DNA from: Cyclobacterium sp. | GTDB lineage: Bacteria; Bacteroidota; Bacteroidia; Cytophagales; Cyclobacteriaceae | Reading direction: 5' to 3' | Length of the DNA: 56,385 nucleotides | NCBI RefSeq assembly: GCF_014762705.1 | Contig: NZ_JABURL010000086.1 | Location: forward strand, 1 to 56,385 | Notes under the pieces: model-generated | Told to the model about the DNA's origin: nothing | What the model saw: the letters and a program-made list of their open reading frames with translations, nothing else | Databases searched by the model: none | Made by a program: the position numbers and the translations under genes | Shown here: piece by piece, positions 1-9,484 of the stretch | How positions within the stretch are numbered: position 1 is the first letter of the stretch | How the letters are laid out: the number at the start of each line of letters is the position of its first letter

Positions 1-8
1 CGGATAAA

Positions 9-1436
9 ATGTATTTCAGACTCCTTGTTTTTGCTGTTTTTTCTATCATTTGCTCATGTGGACAAAAACCAACTGAGCTGCCGGAACCTGTTAGAATCAA
101 TCATATCCAATTTATTGGAAGCCACAATAGCTACAAGAAAGCTATTCCCCAGGTCATAATGGATCAAATCAGTTCAGAAAACCCCGGTCTGGCGGCCAGC
201 CTGGATTACAGCCATCCAGGCATTTGGCAACAACTGGATATGGGCTTGCGTTTGTTAGAATTGGATGTCTACCATGATCCGGAAGGTGCTAGGTTTAGTA
301 AGCCTTTGGGGGTAAAGATGACCGGAGAAGCAATTGATCCGGATTTTGGCACCCCCGGATTTAAGGTTTTTCACGTGCAGGATATTGACTACAGAAGTCA
401 CCACCCCTTGTTAGAGGATTACCTGAAAGAATTGAAAAGTTGGTCAGACCTGCATCCAAACCATCTCCCCGTTTTTATTACCCTGAATGCCAAGGATCAG
501 AATTATCCGGAAAAGGGCTTGACCGAGGCACTTCCTTTTGACAAACAGGCTTTTCAGGCATTGGATCAGGCCATTTTTTATCATCTGGGAAAGGATAAGT
601 TAATCAGACCAGCAGATGTAAAGGGTAGTCAGCCCGACCTGAGGACGGCAATCACAACAAATGGCTGGCCCGAACTTGAGGAGGCCAAAGGTAAGTTTAT
701 CTGGATTCTAGATGAAAAAGCGAAGAAGCAGGAAGCTTATTTGTCCACACTGGAGGCCCGAGAGGGTGGTGTTTTTTTTGTAACGGTAGCCGAAGACCAC
801 CCTATGGCAGGGATCTTTATTCTCAATGATCCAGTAAGCCAGCAAGCGCAAATCAGGGACTTGGTGGAAAAGGGTTATTTGGTAAGAACAAGGGCGGATG
901 CCGATACGCAGGAAGCCAGAACCAACGACACACAGAGAAGGAATAAAGCATTCGAAAGCGGAGCTCAGCTGATAAGTACGGACTACTACATTCCTGATCA
1001 AAGGTGGGATAGCAGGTATCAGGTAGTATTTGAAAATTCAAGATATACCAGGATCAATCCTTTCAATACTGGAAACAACCTTGAAAACTTCACTTTCGGT
1101 GAAGGAAATGAAGGGGTAATTGGCTTGGACCCTCAGACCTTTTCTTTGGCAGAGGCCCAAATAGATCCATTGGTTCTGGATGTTCGTACGCAGGCAGAAG
1201 TAGATGAAGGGATCATTACCGGTGCCAGTCATATTGATTTCCTGCAAGAAGGTTTTCAACAAAAAATAGAAGAACTTGATCTTGACAAAGAAAGACCCGT
1301 TTTGGTGTATTGCAAGGTAGGAGGTAGAAGTGCCAGGGCAGCCGAACAGCTGATGGATGCCGGGTTTAAAAATGTTTACCATCTGGAAGGGGGAATAGAT
1401 CTTTGGAAATCGGAGGGTTTCCCGGTAGTTCCCTGA
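9..1436 (+). CDS. PI-PLC-like phosphodiesterase lipoprotein with C-terminal rhodanese domain
   Basis: The 475-residue protein starts with a lipoprotein signal peptide; the likely lipid-attached residue is Cys17 in ICSC. Residues about 30-345 resemble the calcium-dependent phosphoinositide phospholipase C family: the opening motif IQFIGSHNSYK supplies one catalytic-type His, FHVQDIDYRS supplies a second, and LLELDVYHD looks like the metal-binding segment. Residues about 385-475 form a rhodanese domain, with VLDVRTQAEVDEG at its start and the active-site loop YCKVGGRSAR (Cys435). The fusion suggests a periplasmic or surface lipoprotein combining phosphodiester cleavage with sulfur transfer or binding, but the substrate is unknown. 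Only 8 bases precede the ATG, so upstream context is missing. The domain calls are good; the joint function is inference. Confidence 0.85.
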   Translation: MYFRLLVFAVFSIICSCGQKPTELPEPVRINHIQFIGSHNSYKKAIPQVIMDQISSENPGLAASLDYSHPGIWQQLDMGLRLLELDVYHDPEGARFSKPLGVKMTGEAIDPDFGTPGFKVFHVQDIDYRSHHPLLEDYLKELKSWSDLHPNHLPVFITLNAKDQNYPEKGLTEALPFDKQAFQALDQAIFYHLGKDKLIRPADVKGSQPDLRTAITTNGWPELEEAKGKFIWILDEKAKKQEAYLSTLEAREGGVFFVTVAEDHPMAGIFILNDPVSQQAQIRDLVEKGYLVRTRADADTQEARTNDTQRRNKAFESGAQLISTDYYIPDQRWDSRYQVVFENSRYTRINPFNTGNNLENFTFGEGNEGVIGLDPQTFSLAEAQIDPLVLDVRTQAEVDEGIITGASHIDFLQEGFQQKIEELDLDKERPVLVYCKVGGRSARAAEQLMDAGFKNVYHLEGGIDLWKSEGFPVVP

Positions 1437-1574
1437 TTGAATTGGAGGATTATCAGGTCTAAAACAGTTTTATAATTGATCCTGACTGAGGCAAACAGGC
1501 CGGACTAGAAAGTCACAGGTGGGATAAATGTGCAACATGCGAGTTTTCATCTCACCGCATAAAAAAATATAAAA

Positions 1575-3575
1575 ATGAAACTAAAGATAGTTGAAGAAGA
1601 CCCCTGGTTGGAAGATTACAAGGAAGAAATATATCAAAGGTGGGTGAGGTTTCAATTGGCCAGAGAGGAGTTGGTGAATGTGGACGGAAGCCTTTCCGCA
1701 TTTGCCAGTGGCCATGAGTATTTTGGAATTAATTTCGATCCCCATCGACACGGTTGGGTTTACAGGGAATGGGCACCGGAGGCCGATGCCCTGTTTTTAA
1801 TCGGAGAGTTCAATGAATGGGACCGGACTTCTCATCCAATGGAAAGAAACCAATGGGGGGTTTGGGAGATTTTTCTGCCTTTTGAATCCTATAAGGATCG
1901 CTTTGTTCATCAAAGCCTGATCAAAGTTCATGTGCAGGGAGGAGGTACTGCCCGGGACCGTATTCCGGCGTATATCAGGCGTGTGGTTCAGGATGAGGCC
2001 AACAAGGACTTTTCAGGGCAACTCTGGTTTCCTGACCGGCCGTTTGAATGGACGGATCATGATTTTTTTATGCGTTATCAGAAAGAGGGGCCACTTATTT
2101 ATGAGTGCCATGTAGGCATGGGGCAGGAAGAGGAAGCCGTTGGTACTTATCTGGATTTTGCCGATAAAATTTTGCCCCGTATAAAAAAACTGGGATACAA
2201 TGCCATTCAGTTGATGGCAATAATGGAGCATCCCTATTACGGTTCATTTGGATACCACGTATCCAATTTTTTCTGTCCCTCCAGCAGGTTTGGTACGCCG
2301 GAGCACTTAAAGTACCTGGTCAATAAAGCCCATGATATGGGTCTGGCCGTAATCATGGATGTGGTACATTCACATGCAGTTCAGAATGTTTCCGAAGGAC
2401 TCAATGAATTTGATGGCTCGGACCACCACTATTTTCACTCAGGCCCCAGGGGCTATCACGAAGTATGGGACTCCAAATTATTTGATTATGGCAAATGGGA
2501 GGTCAAGCGGTTTTTGCTTTCAAACCTAAAATACTGGTTGGAAGAATTTCATTTTGATGGATTTCGCTTTGACGGAGTTACTTCCATGTTGTATTTCCAC
2601 CATGGATTAATCACCTTTGACCATTTTGAGAAGTATTTCCATAAAGATGTGGATTGGGATGCTATCATTTATTTGCAACTCGCAAATGCCCTGATTCATG
2701 AGGTTAAACCCGGAGCCATCTCCATTGCTGAGGAAGTCAGTGGCATGCCGGGATTGTGCAGGAATCCGGAAGAAGGAGGAGTTGGATTTGATTACCGCAT
2801 GGCCATGGGCATTCCGGATTTCTATATCAAGACTTTAAAGGAAAAGCAGGATGAAGAGTGGGATGTACTGGAATTCTGGAAGGAATTGAGTGACCGCAGG
2901 TATAAGGAAAAAACCATTGCCTACGCAGAATCACACGATCAGGCACTGGTGGGTGATAAATCCATTGCTTTCTGGCTGATGGATAAGGAAATGTATTTTC
3001 ACATGCAGGTTGAAGATGATAACATCATCATTGACCGGGGGCTAGCCTTGCACAAGCTCTTCCGTATCTTTACCAGTAGTCTGGGGGGTGAAGGATATCT
3101 CAATTTTATGGGAAATGAATTTGGACACCCCGAGTGGGTTGATTTTCCCAGAGAAGGCAATAACTGGAGTTTTCAATACGCCCGCAGGCAATGGAGCCTG
3201 GCCAAAGACCCAAAACTCAAATACAGGTTTTTGGAAAACTGGGACAAGGCCATGGTTCACATGTTAAAGAAGCATCGCATCCTTCCCAGCCCTTTCGCTG
3301 AGCAACTCCACGCTGATCCCAAAAACAAGGTATTGATATATCGGAGAAATGAGCTTTTATTTGCGGTTTCATTTAATCCCCAGGACTCCATTCCCGATTA
3401 CAAGTTCAGAGCACCTGCGATGGGTCAATACAGGCTAATTTTGAATTCTGATGACCCTCAATTTGGCGGATTTGGAAGAATTGATGGTAAAATGACTTAC
3501 TTTACCGACCAAAATCAGATGCTCAGCATTTATATGACCAACAGGACTGCTTTGGTTTTTGAAAGAATCGATTGA
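1575..3575 (+). CDS. glgB: 1,4-alpha-glucan branching enzyme (GH13, eukaryote-like type)
   Basis: This 666-residue cytoplasmic enzyme cuts alpha-1,4 glucan chains and re-attaches them as alpha-1,6 branches in glycogen. An N-terminal CBM48-like domain (WAPEADALFLIGEFNEWD) is followed by a GH13 barrel. The barrel shows MDVVHSHA, the nucleophile Asp333 in DGFRFDGVTSMLY, the acid/base Glu386 in IAEEVSGMPG and the AESHDQALVGDKS segment. FDGVTSMLYFHHG resembles the GBE1-like (GH13_8) enzymes of eukaryotes and Bacteroidota more than E. coli GlgB. No other glycogen gene is adjacent, so it stands alone between the PI-PLC gene and trkA. The length fits this subtype, and all expected catalytic motifs are present. 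Confidence 0.93.
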   Translation: MKLKIVEEDPWLEDYKEEIYQRWVRFQLAREELVNVDGSLSAFASGHEYFGINFDPHRHGWVYREWAPEADALFLIGEFNEWDRTSHPMERNQWGVWEIFLPFESYKDRFVHQSLIKVHVQGGGTARDRIPAYIRRVVQDEANKDFSGQLWFPDRPFEWTDHDFFMRYQKEGPLIYECHVGMGQEEEAVGTYLDFADKILPRIKKLGYNAIQLMAIMEHPYYGSFGYHVSNFFCPSSRFGTPEHLKYLVNKAHDMGLAVIMDVVHSHAVQNVSEGLNEFDGSDHHYFHSGPRGYHEVWDSKLFDYGKWEVKRFLLSNLKYWLEEFHFDGFRFDGVTSMLYFHHGLITFDHFEKYFHKDVDWDAIIYLQLANALIHEVKPGAISIAEEVSGMPGLCRNPEEGGVGFDYRMAMGIPDFYIKTLKEKQDEEWDVLEFWKELSDRRYKEKTIAYAESHDQALVGDKSIAFWLMDKEMYFHMQVEDDNIIIDRGLALHKLFRIFTSSLGGEGYLNFMGNEFGHPEWVDFPREGNNWSFQYARRQWSLAKDPKLKYRFLENWDKAMVHMLKKHRILPSPFAEQLHADPKNKVLIYRRNELLFAVSFNPQDSIPDYKFRAPAMGQYRLILNSDDPQFGGFGRIDGKMTYFTDQNQMLSIYMTNRTALVFERID

Positions 3576-3630
3576 TTTCCAATTTTTATTTGGCGAAAAC
3601 ACAAAATATTGGAAAATTAAGAAATAAGTA

Positions 3631-3660
3631 TTGGTCTTGCATCTTTTTTACCTAATATTG
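3631..3660 (+). promoter_or_regulatory. candidate promoter of trkAH
   Basis: A TTG at 3631-3633 is followed after 19 bases by TAATATTG at 3653-3660. This has one mismatch to the Bacteroidota TAnnTTTG -7 box at the usual spacing, and lies 25 bases before the trkA start. Prediction from pattern only. Confidence 0.35.
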
Positions 3661-3685
3661 TGACCAGATTGTAGAAAGTTAGCCT

Positions 3686-5032
3686 ATGGCAATGAATATT
3701 GTGATTGCGGGAGCAGGAGATATGGGGTACCACCTGGCGGAACAGCTTTGTTACGAAAACAAGAACATCATTTTGATCGATTTGGACAAAGATGTTCTGG
3801 ACAATATTGGGTCCCGACTAGATGTACTGACCATTGAGGGGGACTCAGCTTCCATAGATATCCTGAAAAAGGCCAATATCCATAATGCTGAACTCATGCT
3901 GGCGGTCACTACCTCTGAAAAGACGAACATTTGTTCCGCCATCTTGGCCAAGCAATTGGGTGCAAGGAAGGTAATCGCCAGGGTTCGAAACCACGATTAT
4001 TTATATCCTGAAAATAAAATATACTTCGAAAACCTGGGCATAGATTCCATTATTTCTCCATCTATGCTGTGCAGCAAGGAAATTTCGCGTTTGATAAAAC
4101 GTTCTACTTTTTCTGATGTTATCGAATTTGAAGGGGGTAAATTGAGCGTGGTGGGAATAACCCTGGAATACAATTCACCATTGGTGAATAAAAAGCTGTC
4201 CGATGCTGCTACTGATCCGATATTTAAAGATATTCGTATCATTGCCATCGTACGGGACCACAGGACCCTCATTCCAAGAGGGGATACCTATATCCGAAAT
4301 AATGACCACGTCTTTTTTATTTCCAATAACAAGTCCGTTGATACTGTCAAAAAATTGGTGCGGCATAAGGAGAAAGAAATACATAGCCTGATGCTGATTG
4401 GGGGAGATGACCTGGCCTATTCTACAGCGACAGAATTGGAACATGAATATGGTATCACCCTTATCCACAATGATAAAGAACGCTGTAAGTGGCTGGCTGA
4501 AAGGCTGGATGCTACCCTGGTAATTCATGGGGATTACAAAAACATCAATCTACTGATTGAGGAGGGATTGGAGACCATGGATGGATTTTTGGCGCTAACC
4601 AATAGCTCAGAAACCAATATTATTACCAGTCTGAGTGCCAAAAACCATGGTGTATATAAAACCATAGCCCATGTGGATACCCGGGAATATATCCATATTT
4701 CGCATAGCATAGGGGTGGATTCCCTGATCAATAAAAAACTGGTGGCGGCCAATCACGTAAGCCGCTATCTGACCAAAGGAAAGGTAGAGGCGGTATCCGG
4801 AATTCATGGCGTGGAAGCAGAATTTGTGCAATACCTGGTGACAAAAAATAACCGGCTGACCAAAAAGAACCTTAAAGCCCTCCATTTTCCAAATTCGGCT
4901 ATTGTTGCGGGAGTAATCCGGGGAGAGGAAGTGTTTATTCCTGATGGGGAATTCCAGTTAAAGCTAAATGATAAAGCCATCGTTTTGGCACTTCCTGAAG
5001 CCAAGCCCGTTTTGGAAAAACTATTTAATTGA
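3686..5032 (+). CDS. trkA: Trk system potassium transporter, regulatory subunit TrkA
   Basis: This 448-residue cytoplasmic protein gates the TrkH potassium channel in response to bound nucleotide. It has the usual duplicated layout: an RCK_N Rossmann domain opening with NIVIAGAGDMGYHLAEQL, an RCK_C domain at about 140-220, a second RCK_N domain beginning near SLMLIGGDDLAYS, and a second RCK_C domain to the end. The length matches E. coli TrkA. The chosen ATG is followed two codons later by another ATG, so the start is uncertain by two residues. The stop codon lies 2 bases before the first ATG of trkH, so the two are translated from one message. Confidence 0.95.
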   Translation: MAMNIVIAGAGDMGYHLAEQLCYENKNIILIDLDKDVLDNIGSRLDVLTIEGDSASIDILKKANIHNAELMLAVTTSEKTNICSAILAKQLGARKVIARVRNHDYLYPENKIYFENLGIDSIISPSMLCSKEISRLIKRSTFSDVIEFEGGKLSVVGITLEYNSPLVNKKLSDAATDPIFKDIRIIAIVRDHRTLIPRGDTYIRNNDHVFFISNNKSVDTVKKLVRHKEKEIHSLMLIGGDDLAYSTATELEHEYGITLIHNDKERCKWLAERLDATLVIHGDYKNINLLIEEGLETMDGFLALTNSSETNIITSLSAKNHGVYKTIAHVDTREYIHISHSIGVDSLINKKLVAANHVSRYLTKGKVEAVSGIHGVEAEFVQYLVTKNNRLTKKNLKALHFPNSAIVAGVIRGEEVFIPDGEFQLKLNDKAIVLALPEAKPVLEKLFN

Positions 5033-5034
5033 CC

Positions 5035-6486
5035 ATGATCCATTACAAGGCTATTCTAAAAGTAATGGGAGGGCTGATGATGCTCCTTGGTGTCCTGATG
5101 TCTCCAAGTATTGCCTTTTCTTATTATTACCGAAGCGGTGACCAGATAACGCTAATTGGCTCCTCGTTGATTTGTCTCGTTGTAGGGGGGACATTCTTTT
5201 ATTCCTTTGCCAAGCAGGATCAAAATATCAGAAAGCGGGAGGGATATATGATTGTGGCCATGAGTTGGATCATTATGTCCGTGTTTGGGATGATGCCATA
5301 TATTTTTAGTGGAAGTATTACCGTGGTGTCAGACGCTATTTTTGAAACCGTGTCAGGGTTTACCACCACTGGTGCAACGATTTTAACGGATATTGAGCAA
5401 CTTCCGGAGGGAATTCTATTGTGGCGGAGTATGACCCAATGGATAGGAGGCCTGGGAATCATTGTTTTAACGGTGGCCATTTTCCCTCTTTTGGGAATTG
5501 GGGGGATTGAGCTGTTTGTTGCTGAATCACCAGGTCCTACGTCTGATAAAGTCCATCCCCGGATTAGGGAAACGGCCAAGCGGCTCTGGTACATATATGT
5601 AGGCTTGACAGTTCTTCTCGTAGTATTGTATTATCTTGAAGGAATGTCTTTTTTTGATGCCATGAATCATGCGCTGACCACCATGTCTACAGGGGGATTT
5701 TCTACCAAAAATGCAAGCATGGCGTATTTTGATAATCCCCTAATCCAGTATACAGCCATCCTTTTTATGTTTCTGGCAGGCACGAATTTTACGCTTCTCT
5801 ATTTTGCCTTTAAAGGCAGATTTAAGAGGATTTGGGCCAGTGATGAATTTAGAGCTTATTTGATATCATTATTAGCTTTAATTATAGCGATTGCGATGGC
5901 CATTTATTATTTGGTACCAGGCAATCCGGAGAAGATCTTAAGGGAAGCCATGTTTCAGGTAGTTTCCCTGATAACAACTACAGGCTATGTAACAGCAGAT
6001 TATACCGCTTACAGCAATGGTTTGACGGTCATTTTTTTTATGATGCTTTTTATTGGTGCCTGCGCCGGTTCTACAAGTGGAGGAATCAAGTTTATCAGGC
6101 ACCTAACTTTTGTAAAAAACTCCACCTTGGAATTCAAGCGCATAGTACATCCCCGTGCCGTGGTGCCATTAAAAATCAATGGAGAGCGGGTCACGGGTAA
6201 AGTCATCACCCATATCATGAATTTTTTACTGCTCTACCTCATGATATTTGTTTTGGGATCCATAGTGATGTCTCTTGCTGGTTACGACATGATTACCTCT
6301 TTTGGAGCTGTAGCTACTTCTCTTGGAAATGTGGGGCCGGCCATTGGCAGGGTGGGCCCAGTGGATAATTTTGCCTTTTTTTCCCCCTTTTCGAAATTAT
6401 TTCTCAGTTTTTTGATGTTATTGGGAAGATTGGAGCTGTTTACCATTTTGGTATTGTTTACTCCCTATTTTTGGCGTGCCAACTAA
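5035..6486 (+). CDS. trkH: Trk potassium uptake channel subunit TrkH
   Basis: This is the inner-membrane potassium channel partner of TrkA. It is about 483 residues long, with many hydrophobic helices arranged as four helix-pore loop-helix repeats. The four selectivity-filter loops are visible as TTTGATILTDIE, MSTGGFSTKNAS, TTTGYVTADY and SLGNVGPAIG. The frame is also open from a TTG at 5029 that overlaps the trkA stop; the ATG at 5035 is preferred as the commoner start codon. With trkA it forms a complete two-gene potassium uptake system. Confidence 0.94.
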   Translation: MIHYKAILKVMGGLMMLLGVLMSPSIAFSYYYRSGDQITLIGSSLICLVVGGTFFYSFAKQDQNIRKREGYMIVAMSWIIMSVFGMMPYIFSGSITVVSDAIFETVSGFTTTGATILTDIEQLPEGILLWRSMTQWIGGLGIIVLTVAIFPLLGIGGIELFVAESPGPTSDKVHPRIRETAKRLWYIYVGLTVLLVVLYYLEGMSFFDAMNHALTTMSTGGFSTKNASMAYFDNPLIQYTAILFMFLAGTNFTLLYFAFKGRFKRIWASDEFRAYLISLLALIIAIAMAIYYLVPGNPEKILREAMFQVVSLITTTGYVTADYTAYSNGLTVIFFMMLFIGACAGSTSGGIKFIRHLTFVKNSTLEFKRIVHPRAVVPLKINGERVTGKVITHIMNFLLLYLMIFVLGSIVMSLAGYDMITSFGAVATSLGNVGPAIGRVGPVDNFAFFSPFSKLFLSFLMLLGRLELFTILVLFTPYFWRAN

Positions 6487-6501
6487 AATACATACAAACT
6501 T

Positions 6502-7266
6502 ATGAAACCGACTGTAATTGCTGTATTCACTGCACCTGAGTTGGGTTTTAGGGGAAACCCTGCTGCTGTTGTGCTTTCCCTAACTGCATTGAAAGAGAAG
6601 GAAATGCAAGAGCAAGCTTCCAGAATTGGTATGCCCGCAACCTCCTTCCTGTTTCAGGATACCCAAGGGAAATACAACGTCAGGTGGTTTGCACCGGATG
6701 AAGAAATTGGTCTTTGCGGGCATGGTGCAGCTGCTGCAGGCATATTTCTGGCACTAAAAAATGCTACGGGTGAAGTTAAGCTTCATTTTCAGGGAGGCGT
6801 TATTGGGGTGAAGTTTGCCGGGGGAAGGTTTTCCATGCATCTGGAGGCGATTCCTGTGCTTGAGAAAATAAATCCTCCCCAAGCCATTCTCGATGGCCTG
6901 GGAATCCCGGTTTTGGAAATGTATAAAACAGCCAACAAGCACCTGATCATAACAGACTCCGAAGAAGCAGTAGCCCAAATGCAACCCGATTTTGTCCGAC
7001 TGAGACAGTCAGATATATTTGGTTATGCCATTTCAGCCAAAGGGGATCAGGTTGATTTTGTAAGCCGGACCCTGGTGCCCCATGTGCAGCAACTGGAAGA
7101 CCATGCCACCGGATCTTCCCACGCACTTCTTGTGCCCTATTGGTCTGAAAAATTGAATAAGAAAAACATGACAGCTCATCAGTTGAGTCCCAGAGGTGGG
7201 CGCTTCTTCGTTGAATTGGCAGAAGAAGAGGTTATCCTGACGGGTACTTATGAGATCGAAAAATAG
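6502..7266 (+). CDS. PhzF family protein (isomerase/epimerase fold)
   Basis: This 254-residue protein shows the two pseudo-symmetric halves of the PhzF/diaminopimelate-epimerase fold. Family motifs visible are FRGNPAAVV near the N-terminus, VRWFAPDEEIGLCGHG in the middle, and DHATGSSHALL with SPRGG near the C-terminus. In PhzF the catalytic base is a Glu in a SETTF-type motif; the matching position here reads MPATSFL with Ala46, so classic isomerase chemistry may be lost or changed. No phenazine genes are nearby, so a role in phenazine synthesis is not supported. It lies 15 bases after trkH and before the arg operon, and could be co-transcribed with trkAH. The family is secure and the reaction unknown. 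Confidence 0.85.
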   Translation: MKPTVIAVFTAPELGFRGNPAAVVLSLTALKEKEMQEQASRIGMPATSFLFQDTQGKYNVRWFAPDEEIGLCGHGAAAAGIFLALKNATGEVKLHFQGGVIGVKFAGGRFSMHLEAIPVLEKINPPQAILDGLGIPVLEMYKTANKHLIITDSEEAVAQMQPDFVRLRQSDIFGYAISAKGDQVDFVSRTLVPHVQQLEDHATGSSHALLVPYWSEKLNKKNMTAHQLSPRGGRFFVELAEEEVILTGTYEIEK

Positions 7267-7279
7267 AGAAGTTTCCTGA

Positions 7280-7303
7280 TGACAGGATGTCAGTAATTTT
7301 TTT
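7280..7303 (+). terminator. weak terminator after the PhzF-family gene
   Basis: A short hairpin, TGACA-GGA-TGTCA at 7280-7292, is followed closely by seven T at 7297-7303. It sits 14 bases after the stop codon and would separate trkAH/phzF-like transcription from the arg operon. The stem is only 5 bp. Confidence 0.4.
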
Positions 7304-7454
7304 AAGTTTTTGATTATTTGAATAATGGATAAAAATATTCTAATCAATTTATTTTTTATCCTCTTTTCGATATAAATTTTTTTCCTTGGTATAATTATTG
7401 CTTTTTTATTTTGCAATGTTTTTTTAAATCGAATTTCAACCAAATTAAAATATA

Positions 7455-8279
7455 ATGGAATACCGAAAGATTCTCATCAAATATGGTGGGAATGCAATGG
7501 TCAACCAGGAATTAAAAGAAGCCATTGCCCAAAAAATAAAAACCTTGCAAAATCATGGCGTCCAGGTGATTTTGGTTCATGGAGGAGGTCCTTTTATCAA
7601 CAAATCTTTGGAAGATGCAGGTATAACCTCACAATTTTTTGATGGCCACAGACATACCAGCCCGGAAGCATTGAGCTGTATAGAAAAAACACTGAAAGGA
7701 GAAGTAAACAGCTCGTTGGTAAATTTGCTCAATCGGCAGGGCTTGCAGGCAGTAGGCCTTTCCGGAAAGGACGGCAAACTGGCCATAGCGCAAAAAAGAT
7801 GGCACCTGGCACGCAATGAGGCAGGTGAAGAGAGTCAGGTGGACCTTGGGCAGGTAGGGGATGTAAAAGTCGTAAACCCTTTGTTGTTAAAAATTTTACT
7901 TGATAATGGTTTTACTCCTGTGATTACCTGTATTGCCTCAGACGAAAAAGGCCATGATTTCAATATCAATGGGGATGTATTTGCAGGAAAAATTGCAGCA
8001 GCTATGGAAGTAGATGCTTATATTGTACTCACAGACGTGGATGGCCTATACCTGGACTACCCTGACCCTGCCTCTATTCTGAAAGAAGTCAATCTAAAAA
8101 CCATTCCACAATATTATGGTAAAGCGATAAAAGGTGGGATGATACCAAAGATTGAATCCTGTGTGGCAGCTTTAGAAGCAGGTGTAAAGAAAGCCGTCAT
8201 TTTAAATGGCACACAGCCCGATCAGATTTCAGATTATATTATCAATCAAAGAACTATAGGAACAACCATAACTCAATAA
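7455..8279 (+). CDS. argB: acetylglutamate kinase
   Basis: ArgB phosphorylates N-acetyl-L-glutamate with ATP, the second step of arginine synthesis in the cytoplasm. The 274-residue protein shows the amino acid kinase fold: the N-terminal ILIKYGGNAM phosphate loop, VLVHGGGPFIN, the substrate segment FNINGDVFAGKIAAAMEVD, and IVLTDVDGLY. It is the first gene of argB-argD-argC-argJ, and argD starts 2 bases after its stop. The 188-base AT-rich leader has no clear hairpin attenuator or ARG box that I can point to. A succinylated substrate, as known for some Bacteroidota, cannot be excluded, but the adjacent argJ favours acetylated intermediates. Confidence 0.94.
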   Translation: MEYRKILIKYGGNAMVNQELKEAIAQKIKTLQNHGVQVILVHGGGPFINKSLEDAGITSQFFDGHRHTSPEALSCIEKTLKGEVNSSLVNLLNRQGLQAVGLSGKDGKLAIAQKRWHLARNEAGEESQVDLGQVGDVKVVNPLLLKILLDNGFTPVITCIASDEKGHDFNINGDVFAGKIAAAMEVDAYIVLTDVDGLYLDYPDPASILKEVNLKTIPQYYGKAIKGGMIPKIESCVAALEAGVKKAVILNGTQPDQISDYIINQRTIGTTITQ

Positions 8280-8281
8280 AC

Positions 8282-9484
8282 ATGCAGATTTCGAATGAAT
8301 ATTTATATGAGGAAGATAAAAAACATTACTTACCTACTTTTAAGCGCTTCCCGTTAGCACTTATCAAAGGAAAGGGTAGCAGGGTCTGGGATGCGGATGG
8401 AAAGGAATATATTGACATGCTTGCAGGAATTGCGGTAAATAATCTCGGACATTGCCATCCCAAGGTGGTGAGTGCTATCTGCGACCAAGCAGGCGAATTG
8501 ATGCATATTTCCAATTTCTTCGTGAGTCCTCCGCAGGTCGCACTCAGTAAATTACTGGTAGACCTGAGTCGTTTGTCCTACGTATTTTTAACCAATAGTG
8601 GTGCTGAATCAGTGGAGGGAGCGATTAAGGTTGCGAGAAAGTATGCTTCAAAAAAGCAAAAAGGGGGAGAAATCATCTCTATGAAAACTTCTTTTCATGG
8701 CCGGACCCTGGCAACCATCGCCACCGGGCAGGCAAAATATCAAAAGGGTTTTGCGCCCATTCCAACCGGTTTTGTACAAGTGGATTTCAATGACATCAAG
8801 GCTTTAGAGAATGCCATTACGCCCGATACCGCAGCAGTCATCCTGGAACCTGTACAGGGAGAAGGAGGTATTATTCCAGCCGAAAAGGCCTATCTGCAGG
8901 CTGCAAGAAAATTATGCGATGAAAATGATGTACTTCTGATTTTTGATGAAATTCAATGTGGAATTGGACGGACAGGCCATCTTTTTGCCAAGGATCATTT
9001 TGGCGTTCAGCCGGATATCATGACTTTGGCGAAAGGCCTCGGCAGTGGGATGCCCGTAGGAGCCTTCCTTTGTAATGAAAAAGTAGGTGCAGCCATTGAT
9101 TTTGGAGACCATGGAACCACTTTTGGCGGCAATCCCCTTGCGTCGGCTGCTGCACTGGCTACCATCAAAACCATTCTGGATGAAAACCTTTGTCAGGCAG
9201 CTAAGGACAAAGGGGATTGGTTAATGAGCATCGTCCGTTCCTGGTCAAAGGATCATCCTATGATCAAGGAAGTAAGAGGTATAGGATTGATGATCGGCAT
9301 TCAGTTGGACCGACCAGCTGCGCCCATTGTGAAAGCCCTGATGGAAGATGGCGTCATTGCCAATGCCACCGCAGAATCCGTGTTGCGCCTGGTTCCACCA
9401 CTAAATATTCCGGAAGAAGACCTGGTAAAGGTTCTGGACAAATTAAAAGCAATCATAATATCTGTAGAGCAAAATGAAAAGTAA
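8282..9484 (+). CDS. argD: acetylornithine aminotransferase
   Basis: ArgD transfers an amino group from glutamate to N-acetylglutamate semialdehyde, using PLP. The 400-residue class-III aminotransferase shows MLAGIAVNNLGHCHP near the N-terminus, TNSGAESVEGAIKVARKY, SFHGRTLATI, LEPVQGEGGI, IFDEIQCGIGRTG, and the PLP lysine Lys251 in TLAKGLGSGMPVGA, then GTTFGGNPLASAA. All expected PLP contacts are present. It starts 2 bases after argB, and its last 11 bases overlap the start of argC, indicating translational coupling. It may also serve in lysine synthesis, as ArgD does in some bacteria. Confidence 0.95.
   Translation: MQISNEYLYEEDKKHYLPTFKRFPLALIKGKGSRVWDADGKEYIDMLAGIAVNNLGHCHPKVVSAICDQAGELMHISNFFVSPPQVALSKLLVDLSRLSYVFLTNSGAESVEGAIKVARKYASKKQKGGEIISMKTSFHGRTLATIATGQAKYQKGFAPIPTGFVQVDFNDIKALENAITPDTAAVILEPVQGEGGIIPAEKAYLQAARKLCDENDVLLIFDEIQCGIGRTGHLFAKDHFGVQPDIMTLAKGLGSGMPVGAFLCNEKVGAAIDFGDHGTTFGGNPLASAAALATIKTILDENLCQAAKDKGDWLMSIVRSWSKDHPMIKEVRGIGLMIGIQLDRPAAPIVKALMEDGVIANATAESVLRLVPPLNIPEEDLVKVLDKLKAIIISVEQNEK

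Noticed and set aside
6502-7266. Phenazine biosynthesis role for the PhzF-family gene
   Set aside because: No other phenazine gene is present, the catalytic Glu is not conserved, and this family is widespread in bacteria that do not make phenazines.
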